A DNA stretch of 6,440 nucleotides, taken from assembly GCA_947176055.1 (NCBI GenBank), contig CAMWPE010000142.1:1-6440 (forward strand), in the 5' to 3' direction. The number at the start of each line of letters is the position of its first letter. The stretch's first letter is position 1. The position numbers and the translations under genes are program-made. Source of the DNA: an uncultured Desulfovibrio sp. (GTDB taxonomy: Bacteria; Desulfobacterota; Desulfovibrionia; Desulfovibrionales; Desulfovibrionaceae). Shown here piece by piece: positions 1-5,263 of the stretch. The notes beneath the pieces were generated by a model. The model was not told the origin of the DNA. It saw only the letters and a list, made by a program, of their open reading frames with translations, and searched no databases.

Positions 1-213
1 AATTCTATAGGTGATCCTGGCGCGGGTGAGATCGTAAGGCGATAATTCCACCATTACGCGATCCCCGGGCAAAATCCGGATATAGAATTTGCGCATCTTG
101 CCTGAAATATGCGCCAGCACTTCGTGTCCGTTTTCCAGCTCTACCTTGAACATGGCGTTAGGCAAAGCTTCCTGAACCACGCCGTCTACTTCGATTGCTC
201 CTTCTTTGGCCAT
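1..213 (-). CDS. infA: Translation initiation factor IF-1 (3' end cut by window edge)
   Basis: IF-1 binds the A site of the 30S ribosomal subunit in the cytoplasm and works with IF-2 and IF-3 in start-codon selection. The 71 visible codons form a single S1-type OB fold. Diagnostic stretches are MAKEGAIEVDG at the N-terminus, LPNAMFKVELENGHEVLAHI around residues 17-36, then SGKMRKFYIRILPGD and VELSPYDLTRARITYR at the end. The family is usually about 72 residues long, so only one or a few codons and the stop lie beyond the left edge. The ATG at 213 fits the conserved MAKE start and has a GGAGG four bases upstream. The gene follows holB on the same strand after 72 nt, but a promoter-like sequence in that gap suggests independent transcription. 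The identification is very secure; only the extreme C-terminus is unseen. Confidence 0.97.
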   Translation of the reverse strand, partial: MAKEGAIEVDGVVQEALPNAMFKVELENGHEVLAHISGKMRKFYIRILPGDRVMVELSPYDLTRARITYRI

Positions 214-217
214 ATTG

Positions 218-222
218 CCTCC
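218..222 (-). promoter_or_regulatory. Ribosome binding site of infA
   Basis: The minus strand reads GGAGG, then CAAT, then the infA ATG. This is a consensus Shine-Dalgarno core at 4 nt spacing and fixes the start of infA. Confidence 0.85.
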
Positions 223-235
223 ATTTTTTGTTTGT

Positions 236-264
236 TTTATTAAATAATTAGACGTCATTGTCAA
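236..264 (-). promoter_or_regulatory. Candidate sigma70-type promoter of infA
   Basis: The minus strand shows a perfect -35 hexamer TTGACA (259-264), a 17-nt spacer, and AATAAA (236-241) as a 4-of-6 match to the -10 consensus. TAATAA one base earlier is an alternative. Transcription would start near 229, giving a very short leader of about 16 nt that still contains the GGAGG. This would let infA be expressed separately from purA-holB. The call comes from motif reading only; the -10 is imperfect and lies in AT-rich sequence, where such matches arise easily. Confidence 0.45.
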
Positions 265-281
265 GCGCGGCGTCGCTTGAC
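260..281. repeat. 8-bp inverted repeat (hairpin) between holB and infA
   Basis: GTCAAGCG (260-267) and CGCTTGAC (274-281) are perfect 8-bp complementary arms around a 6-nt loop. The repeat lies 4 nt beyond the holB stop, where a terminator would be expected. On the minus strand it is followed by AATGACGTCTAATT, not a T-run, so it is not a classical intrinsic terminator. Its lower arm supplies part of the TTGACA of the candidate infA promoter. It may be a weak terminator, an RNA 3'-end stabiliser or an operator-like palindrome; the sequence does not decide between these. Confidence 0.55.
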
Positions 282-285
282 CCGG

Positions 286-1119
286 TTAGCAGGAACGGCG
301 AAGCGCGTATAGTCTGGATCCCAGCGCTTCAAGAACGCGGGCTGGCGTTACGCCAAGGGTCAGCATTTCCTGACCTTCGGCGAGCCAGCGCGAGCAGAGC
401 GCGAAACGCTCCGGCGCCCGCGCGATCGCCATTAGAGAGTTATCGAGAACGCTCCGCGGCTCGTTGACAACGGCCCGGATTAATGATCGCTGGCAGGCGG
501 TTAGCAAATCCGCCGCGGACGCCGCGTCAAATTCGCCCTTCGCGGCGACCTGATCCAGAAATTCCGCGTTTCCCTTTTCGATAAATTCTCCCAGACTGTC
601 TTCGCGGGGACGGAATTTTTCATCGGTCGCGCTCGCGCTGGATTCCCAGGGCAAAGTCAGACAAAGGGAGCGGGAGACGAGGGTGGGGAGGATCTGCTGT
701 CTTTGCGGTACAAGGAGCGCGAAGAGCGTAAAATCGCCCGGCTCCTCTAGAGTTTTGAGCATGGTGTTCAGGGCCTCTTCGCGGGTCGAATACATTCCCT
801 GAATAATGGCTATCCTCTTGCCTTCCCCATGCGGCTTTACGCCAATGGCCGCCTTTAACTTCCGGATATTTTCTATCCGCAACGCCGCGACGACGCCGGG
901 ATTTTCTTCGTCTTCCTTGTTGCTGATCCGGCCATCGAAATACCAGACATCGAGATATGCTCGAGCGTCGATTTGACGACAAACCGGACACTCCCCGCAC
1001 GGCTTCCCGTCCTTTTTTTGGGGACAATTTACAGTTTTGGCCCAGCGGGTCGCGGCCGCGAGCCTTTTTTCCTCCGTCCCGCCTTCGAATAGCAAGACTC
1101 CCGGAGGCGCGGCGGACAA
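286..1119 (-). CDS. holB: DNA polymerase III, delta-prime subunit (clamp loader)
   Basis: Delta-prime is the rigid, non-motor subunit of the clamp loader that places the beta clamp on DNA. The 277 visible residues show the family layout. A degenerate P-loop (FEGGTEEKR, 11-19) lacks the GKT/S needed for ATP use. A zinc module has Cys32, Cys41, Cys44 and Cys47. MLKTLEEP lies at 120-127, and LVSRS at 147-151 stands where SRC-like sensor sequences occur. A helical C-terminal collar domain follows. The stretch DGRISNKEDEENPG (62-75) matches my memory of Desulfovibrio-type delta-prime. The gene lies 32 nt after purA on the same strand, probably co-transcribed. The start is uncertain. TTG at 1119 is the only ordinary start codon in frame and is weakly preceded by GGA. 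The frame stays open upstream and encodes ETIFRRLDAL, which looks like the usual delta-prime N-terminus, so the protein may begin about ten residues earlier. Confidence 0.9.
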   Translation of the reverse strand: MSAAPPGVLLFEGGTEEKRLAAATRWAKTVNCPQKKDGKPCGECPVCRQIDARAYLDVWYFDGRISNKEDEENPGVVAALRIENIRKLKAAIGVKPHGEGKRIAIIQGMYSTREEALNTMLKTLEEPGDFTLFALLVPQRQQILPTLVSRSLCLTLPWESSASATDEKFRPREDSLGEFIEKGNAEFLDQVAAKGEFDAASAADLLTACQRSLIRAVVNEPRSVLDNSLMAIARAPERFALCSRWLAEGQEMLTLGVTPARVLEALGSRLYALRRSC

Positions 1120-1151
1120 GGCGTCCAGTCTGCGAAAGATCGTCTCCAGGA

Positions 1152-2444
1152 CTACTCCTGTCTGACGCCGCGATAGATCGTCTCGTCGCGTTTCGGGCCA
1201 GTCGAGATCCAGTCGACGGGAACGCCGGCCAGCTCTTCGATCCTGGCGATATAATTTTTTGCCTCTTCGGGTAGATCTTCATATTTTTCGCAACCGGAAA
1301 TGTCGTCTTCGAAACCGGGCAGAAATTCGTAAACAGGCTTTACTCTAGCCAGATCGCCCTCGTCCTGAGGCATATAGTCCAGCCTTTCTCCGTCCAGCTC
1401 GTAGGCGGAGCAGATTTGCAGACGCGGCAAATTGGCGAGCACGTCCAGTTTGGTCAGCGCGAATCTGTCTATACCGTTCAATCTCGCGCTCTCGCGCAGC
1501 ACTACGGCGTCGAGCCAGCCGCAACGCCTGGGACGTCCGGTGGTGGCGCCGTATTCATGTCCTTTGGCCTGCAGATATCTGCCAGTGTCATCGAGCAGTT
1601 CGGTGGGAAATGGACCGCCGCCTACGCGCGTTGTGTAGGCTTTCGCGATCCCGACTACCTCATCGATCGCCGACGGCGGCAACGAAGTTCCGCAAGTCGC
1701 GCCCCCGGCGACTGTATTGGAGGAGGTAACGTAAGGATAGGTGCCGTGATCTATATCCAGATGAACGCCTTGCGCTCCTTCGAGCAAAATATTTTCGCCT
1801 TTGTCAAGCGCGGCGCGCAACTCGGCGTCCGTATTCTGGATATAGGGCAGAATCCGGGGCGCGAGTTTCAGCAACTCTTCGAGAACAGCCTCCGCGTCCA
1901 TGGGCTCGAACTTGTACAAATCGCGCAGAAGCGCGTTTTTTTCCACAAGCGCCGCTTCTATTTTGCTTTTCAGGAGTTCTGGTCGTCTTAAATCCCCCGC
2001 GCGGATGCCAATACGGCAAGCTTTATCCTCGTAACACGGCCCTATGCCGCGACCGGTCGTCCCTATTTTTCGAGAGCCCCGTCGCGCTTCGCGCGCTTTG
2101 TCCAGATTTTTATGATAGGGCATGATAATATGCGCCTTGGGACTAATCGCCAACCTGCGCGGAGAAACGTCGATGCCTTCCGCGGCGAGGGAATCAATCT
2201 CGGCTAAAAAGACTTCGGGATCGAGAACCACGCCGTTGCCGATCGCGCATTTCGCGTCCTCGCGGAGGATGCCGGACGGAATGAGATGCAGGATAATTTC
2301 CCTGTCTCCCACCTTAATTGTGTGTCCGGCGTTCGCGCCGCCCTGATAGCGCGCGATCACCCGCGCGTCCGCGCTGAAAATATCCGCGAATTTGCCTTTG
2401 CCCTCGTCGCCCCATTGCGCTCCAATGATAACTCTCGCGCTCAT
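1152..2444 (-). CDS. purA: Adenylosuccinate synthetase
   Basis: PurA joins IMP and aspartate using GTP to give adenylosuccinate, the committed step from IMP to AMP, in the cytoplasm. The 430 residues match the usual bacterial length. The N-terminal signature QWGDEGKGK spans residues 10-18, with the catalytic Asp at 13. GGANAGHT places the catalytic His at 41. GTTGRGIGPCYEDK (128-141) is the second signature. Further landmarks are RVGGGPFPTEL (273-283), TTGRPRRCGWLDAV (301-314), TKLD (331-334), the GTP guanine-binding motif, and STGPKRDET (414-422) near the C-terminus. The ATG at 2444 gives the standard N-terminus; a weak AGGCGA element precedes it by several bases. It is the first gene of a probable purA-holB unit and is divergent from the AEC permease gene. 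Nothing is missing or broken. The identification is essentially certain. Confidence 0.98.
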   Translation of the reverse strand: MSARVIIGAQWGDEGKGKFADIFSADARVIARYQGGANAGHTIKVGDREIILHLIPSGILREDAKCAIGNGVVLDPEVFLAEIDSLAAEGIDVSPRRLAISPKAHIIMPYHKNLDKAREARRGSRKIGTTGRGIGPCYEDKACRIGIRAGDLRRPELLKSKIEAALVEKNALLRDLYKFEPMDAEAVLEELLKLAPRILPYIQNTDAELRAALDKGENILLEGAQGVHLDIDHGTYPYVTSSNTVAGGATCGTSLPPSAIDEVVGIAKAYTTRVGGGPFPTELLDDTGRYLQAKGHEYGATTGRPRRCGWLDAVVLRESARLNGIDRFALTKLDVLANLPRLQICSAYELDGERLDYMPQDEGDLARVKPVYEFLPGFEDDISGCEKYEDLPEEAKNYIARIEELAGVPVDWISTGPKRDETIYRGVRQE

Positions 2445-2483
2445 TACGGTCGCCTGTTATTTGTCATTATCTTGAGTTGGAAA

Positions 2484-2509
2484 CGCGTCTATAGCCTATT
2501 CTTGACGCG
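2484..2509. repeat. 6-bp inverted repeat in the purA/AEC intergenic region
   Basis: CGCGTC (2484-2489) and GACGCG (2504-2509) are perfect complements around a 14-nt loop. If purA is transcribed from the promoter proposed at 2518-2545, this hairpin would form in the purA leader RNA. It shares bases with a second inverted repeat (2496-2524), so both could not form in the same molecule. Confidence 0.4.
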
Positions 2510-2524
2510 CTAGTTCCAGAATAG
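2496..2524. repeat. 7-bp inverted repeat CTATTCT/AGAATAG upstream of purA
   Basis: CTATTCT (2496-2502) and AGAATAG (2518-2524) are perfect 7-bp complements separated by 15 nt. The right arm, read on the minus strand, contains the TATTCT proposed as the purA -10 element. The arm spacing, roughly two helical turns centre to centre, would suit a dimeric DNA-binding protein as well as an RNA hairpin. No regulator can be named from the sequence. Confidence 0.4.
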
Positions 2525-2545
2525 CAGATCCGCGCGCGAACGCAA
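2518..2545 (-). promoter_or_regulatory. Candidate promoter of purA
   Basis: On the minus strand TTGCGT (2540-2545) is a 3-of-6 match to the -35 consensus. A 16-nt spacer follows, then TATTCT (2518-2523) as a 4-of-6 -10. It is preceded by TGC, which makes it an extended -10 (TGnTATTCT). Transcription would start near 2511, leaving a leader of about 65 nt that carries the CGCGTC/GACGCG hairpin. The spacer contains a CGCGCGCG run. This is the best candidate in the 149-nt divergent gap, but the match is only moderate. Confidence 0.35.
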
Positions 2546-2593
2546 GCTAAATAGGCGGGTTTACCGGCGAAAGGAAAAATCGTAAACTTCATC

Positions 2594-3511
2594 ATGGTTT
2601 TCTTTAACGCTTTGGGCGGGATTATCGGTCTGCTCCTCATAGTCGCTCTCGGCTATTTACTTTACCGGCTAGGCTGGTTCCCCGCTCCGTGCCGCCAACT
2701 CATTCCCCGTCTGGTAACCAATGTCGCTTTGCCGCCTTTTCTGGCTACGACCATAATCGCGCGCCTATCCCGGGACGAGTTGGGGGATTTGCTCAAAGGC
2801 GCTATTCCGCCCGCTCTTACGATGATTCTGCTCTTTCTGGGCGCCTGGCTGTTCGCGAAGCTCGTCCGCGTTCCCAAAACAAGAGTCGGCGTGTTTTGCG
2901 CCTGCGTCTCCAATCCCAACACAATTTTTATAGGCATTCCTGTCAATCTCGCGCTGTTTGGACCGGATTCCATCCCTTATGTTCTGATCTATTATTTCGC
3001 TAGCACGACCTTTTTCTGGACCGTCGGCAATTACTTTATAAGTCGCGATTCGCCGGAAGCTAAAGCCGGGATCCGATGGGAAAACATCCTTTCGCCGCCC
3101 ATATTGGGTTTTATAGTCGGCGTCGTCTCCATTCTGTGCGATATTCCCTGGCCGCGATTTATTTTTAAGGCAGCCGTCATGATTGGCGAACTTACCACGC
3201 CTCTGGCTTTGCTGTTCGTAGGCGTTACTCTGGCGGCCGCGGGAAAAATCCGGATAGGGCGAGATCTGCTGTTCGCCGCGACCGGCAGACTGATAATCAG
3301 TCCGTTGCTCTTTTTGAGCGTCGCGCCCTTTTTCGATCTGCCCCGTTTCGCCCGCGACGTTTTCGCGATTCAATCGTCTTTGCCCGTAGTCTTGCAGGTC
3401 TCTATTTTAAGCGCCTATTACAAAGCGGACGCCGAATTTGGATCGGAAATGGTGGCCTTTACTACGATTTGTTGCGCCTTTACAACGCCCCTGGCGATGT
3501 GTCTTCTATAA
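2594..3511 (+). CDS. AEC-family (auxin efflux carrier-like) permease
   Basis: This is an inner-membrane secondary transporter of the AEC/Mem_trans family; characterised bacterial members move malate and other organic acids, but the substrate here cannot be read from the sequence. The 305 residues fit the family length. About ten hydrophobic helices can be drawn, near residues 6-27, 37-57, 68-91, 98-122, 127-149, 165-185, 190-216, 223-247, 256-276 and 284-305, in two halves around a hydrophilic loop at 150-164. The N-terminus (VFFNALGGIIGLLLIVALGY) and the helix-4 motif NPNTIFIGIPV (107-117) are typical. The ATG at 2594 gives the expected N-terminus, yet no good ribosome binding site precedes it: AAGGA at 2571-2575 is about 18 nt away. 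The gene is monocistronic in this window, divergent from purA and convergent with cobQ, so context does not suggest a substrate. Family is secure; substrate unknown. Confidence 0.88.
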   Translation: MVFFNALGGIIGLLLIVALGYLLYRLGWFPAPCRQLIPRLVTNVALPPFLATTIIARLSRDELGDLLKGAIPPALTMILLFLGAWLFAKLVRVPKTRVGVFCACVSNPNTIFIGIPVNLALFGPDSIPYVLIYYFASTTFFWTVGNYFISRDSPEAKAGIRWENILSPPILGFIVGVVSILCDIPWPRFIFKAAVMIGELTTPLALLFVGVTLAAAGKIRIGRDLLFAATGRLIISPLLFLSVAPFFDLPRFARDVFAIQSSLPVVLQVSILSAYYKADAEFGSEMVAFTTICCAFTTPLAMCLL

Positions 3512-3534
3512 GCTGTGGATCCAACCGGACGCGA
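3512..3534. other. Convergent gap between the permease gene and cobQ
   Basis: Only 23 nt separate the TAA of the plus-strand permease gene (3509-3511) from the TAA of minus-strand cobQ (3535-3537). I see no strong hairpin with a T-run for either direction in or just beyond this gap, so the transcripts probably overlap at their 3' ends unless a Rho-type mechanism stops them. Confidence 0.6.
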
Positions 3535-5073
3535 TTATTTTCCCATGGCCAGCAAACGGGTAATATCGATAGAATTCTTCAGGGTTTTTGCGAGCAGATC
3601 CAGTTGCCGGTCCGGATCGTAAACCGTCGCATCCCCGCGAGGCAGGCCTTTGCGTTCGCGAAGCGTATTGAGGAAATCGCGACGGAAGAGGTCATCCTCG
3701 AAAATTCCATGCAGATATGTTCCCCAGATCCCGACCGGACATCGGCTATCAGCGTATCCCAACTCTTCGCCATCCTCGCCCAGGACGCATACGGTCGCGT
3801 TTCCAAGCTGACGCGTCCGGCCGCGGTGAATTTCATAGCCATGAACGTAATTTTCCAATCCGTCCGCGCGAAATCTGGCTCGCCGCGTCCTGACGATCTT
3901 GTCCCGTCCCATCGCTGTCGCCAGCGGCAGAATATCGAGGGCGGCCAATTCCCCCCTAGTTTCTTCTCCGTCCGGATCTTCAATGACGCGTCCCATAATT
4001 TGCATTCCGCCACAAATTCCGGCCAAGGCCCCTCTCGCGGATTCGGCGATCCCCATAGCGTACTCTTTTATCTTCCGTCCCAGGCCCGTATCCCTCAAAA
4101 AACTCGCGTCGCGCCCCGCGTTCCTGGAGCCTGGCAAGATAACAAGATCGGGCCGGCCAAAATCCCCCGCGTCGCGCAGGATACGGATCCGGACGTCGCT
4201 TTCCGCCATAAAGGGATCCAGATCCGTAAAATTGCTTATGGAAGGAAAATCCGGCACCGCGATATCCAGCGTTTTCCCGTCCTCCATATAATAACCGCTC
4301 GGAGCTAAAGATTTTTCCTTAAAAGCGACGGAATCCTCCTCCGGCAATTTTAGTCCGGCCAACAGGGGAACAATTCCCAGGAATGGGCGCTTATAGCGAC
4401 GCCCCATCCATGAGAGGGCGTCCTGAAGCAGCGCTGGGTCGCCGCGAAATTTATTCAGGATAAAACCTTTGATCATAGCCCGGTCGCCGCGCGACAACAA
4501 CGCCATTGTTCCGGCGAGCGCGGCGAACGCTCCGCCTTTATCGATATCGGCGATAAGAATGACATTCGCGCCCGTCGCGCGGGCTATACCCATATTCGCC
4601 ATATCATGCTTGCGAAGATTGATTTCCGCCGGACTGCCCGCTCCCTCGAGCGCGATGTAATCCATATCCCTGGACAGATCGCGATAGGCATCGATCACAG
4701 TCTTCCAGATTCCGGCCTTCTTATCTATATATTCCCGGTAACTCATAACGCCGAGGGACTCGCCCATGACTATAACTTCCGAACCGCGCTCGCCGAGCGG
4801 TTTGAGCAATACGGGATTCATGCGAACGTCGGGAACGAGCCGGCAAGCTTTCGCCTGCAACCATTGCGCTCTGCTAATTTCTTCGCCGTTCTCAGTCGGA
4901 CAGGAATTTAGGGACATATTTTGCGCCTTGAATGGAGCGACCCTGTACCCCATGTCGGCGAGAATACGGCATACGCCGGCGCACACAAGACTTTTTCCCA
5001 CGCTGGAGGCGGAGCCCTGAAACATGAGCGGCGCGGCGCGGCCTGTCGAGATTGCGCTCGAAATCGTCGTCAA
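3535..5073 (-). CDS. cobQ: Cobyric acid synthase (glutamine-hydrolysing)
   Basis: CobQ (CbiP in the anaerobic pathway) amidates the b, d, e and g carboxylates of the adenosylated corrin ring, using glutamine and ATP, to give adenosylcobyric acid in the cytoplasm. The 512 residues fit the family. The N-terminal synthetase domain has the P-loop GSASSVGKS (20-28), KAQNMSLNS (49-57), EGAGSPAEINL (143-153) and DIDKGG (176-181). The C-terminal class I amidotransferase domain has LPGSRNAGRD (313-322), the nucleophile Cys354 in GICGGMQIMG and His455 in YLHGIF. The start is TTG at 5073, directly behind a strong GGGAGGAG. An ATG at codon 17 is the alternative, but it lacks a good ribosome site. No other cobalamin gene is in the window and no B12 riboswitch is seen upstream. 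Name and function are very secure. Confidence 0.96.
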   Translation of the reverse strand: MTTISSAISTGRAAPLMFQGSASSVGKSLVCAGVCRILADMGYRVAPFKAQNMSLNSCPTENGEEISRAQWLQAKACRLVPDVRMNPVLLKPLGERGSEVIVMGESLGVMSYREYIDKKAGIWKTVIDAYRDLSRDMDYIALEGAGSPAEINLRKHDMANMGIARATGANVILIADIDKGGAFAALAGTMALLSRGDRAMIKGFILNKFRGDPALLQDALSWMGRRYKRPFLGIVPLLAGLKLPEEDSVAFKEKSLAPSGYYMEDGKTLDIAVPDFPSISNFTDLDPFMAESDVRIRILRDAGDFGRPDLVILPGSRNAGRDASFLRDTGLGRKIKEYAMGIAESARGALAGICGGMQIMGRVIEDPDGEETRGELAALDILPLATAMGRDKIVRTRRARFRADGLENYVHGYEIHRGRTRQLGNATVCVLGEDGEELGYADSRCPVGIWGTYLHGIFEDDLFRRDFLNTLRERKGLPRGDATVYDPDRQLDLLAKTLKNSIDITRLLAMGK

Positions 5074-5075
5074 AA

Positions 5076-5083
5076 CTCCTCCC
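5076..5083 (-). promoter_or_regulatory. Ribosome binding site supporting a TTG start for cobQ
   Basis: The minus strand reads GGGAGGAG, then TT, then TTG. The GGAGG core lies 4 nt from the TTG. This is the strongest Shine-Dalgarno match near the gene and favours TTG over the in-frame ATG sixteen codons downstream. Confidence 0.75.
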
Positions 5084-5154
5084 GGGGATAAAATTATTGA
5101 GTCTGGTCCGTATTTAGGACTCGCGATTGCTTTTCGCCATGATAAAAGCTATTT

Positions 5155-5182
5155 TTAATAACCGCCTCGCGAAAAAGATCAA
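5155..5182 (-). promoter_or_regulatory. Candidate promoter of cobQ
   Basis: On the minus strand TTGATC (5177-5182) matches 4 of 6 bases of the -35 consensus. A 16-nt spacer follows, then TATTAA (5155-5160) as a 4-of-6 -10. Transcription would begin near 5148 and leave a leader of about 75 nt, too short for a cobalamin riboswitch. This is motif reading only, in AT-rich sequence. Confidence 0.35.
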
Positions 5183-5263
5183 GTTCGCGGTCGCGCTCCG
5201 GTTCGCGACGGCGCGAGCATAAAATTTAAATCCGGTTTTTAAATAGCGCGGCGTTTTATTTAT

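Larger units (their letters stand above)
5074..5263. other. Divergent intergenic region between cobQ and the AsmA-family gene
   Basis: This 190-nt gap holds no ORF or tRNA that I can see. It contains several short perfect inverted repeats. GCTTTT/AAAAGC (5129-5149) is followed on the plus strand by a T5 tract. CGCGAA/TTCGCG spans 5168-5189, GTCGCG/CGCGAC spans 5190-5209, and the AT-rich ATTTAAA/TTTAAAT spans 5224-5244. GTTCGCG is directly repeated at 5183 and 5201, 18 nt apart. Toward cobQ, GAGTC (5099-5103) can pair with GACTC (5118-5122), or GTCC (5106-5109) with GGAC (5117-5120), as mutually exclusive small stems. TAAAAT (5220-5225) is a -10-like hexamer for the plus-strand gene without a recognisable -35. 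Confidence 0.5.

Noticed and set aside
260..281. Intrinsic terminator of holB
   Set aside because: The hairpin is perfect, but the minus strand after it has no T-run, so I list it only as an inverted repeat.
620..1282. A 220-codon minus-strand frame overlapping holB and the purA end
   Set aside because: It is a different frame of the same strand, highly basic and without family motifs, whereas the holB frame carries the zinc cysteines and clamp-loader motifs.
1416..1991. A 191-codon plus-strand frame opposite purA
   Set aside because: purA in this interval is intact and conserved; the antisense translation shows no domain and no ribosome site, so it is a shadow.
3469..4308. A 279-codon open frame on the plus strand opposite the C-terminal half of cobQ
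   Set aside because: It overlaps the end of the permease gene in another frame and lies wholly antisense to a well-conserved cobQ. Its translation is rich in Arg, Ser, Pro and Gln without recognisable motifs, typical of a shadow frame in GC-rich codon usage.
5115..5141. Tiny minus-strand ORF (ATG then MAKSNRES, stop) in the cobQ leader as a leader peptide
   Set aside because: There is no Shine-Dalgarno before its ATG and the eight codons show no regulatory bias; it is most likely chance.
5129..5160. GCTTTT/AAAAGC hairpin followed by TATTTTTAATAA on the plus strand, resembling an intrinsic terminator
   Set aside because: The stem is mostly A-T and short, and no plus-strand gene lies immediately upstream to be terminated. 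It is kept only as a repeat in the intergenic description.
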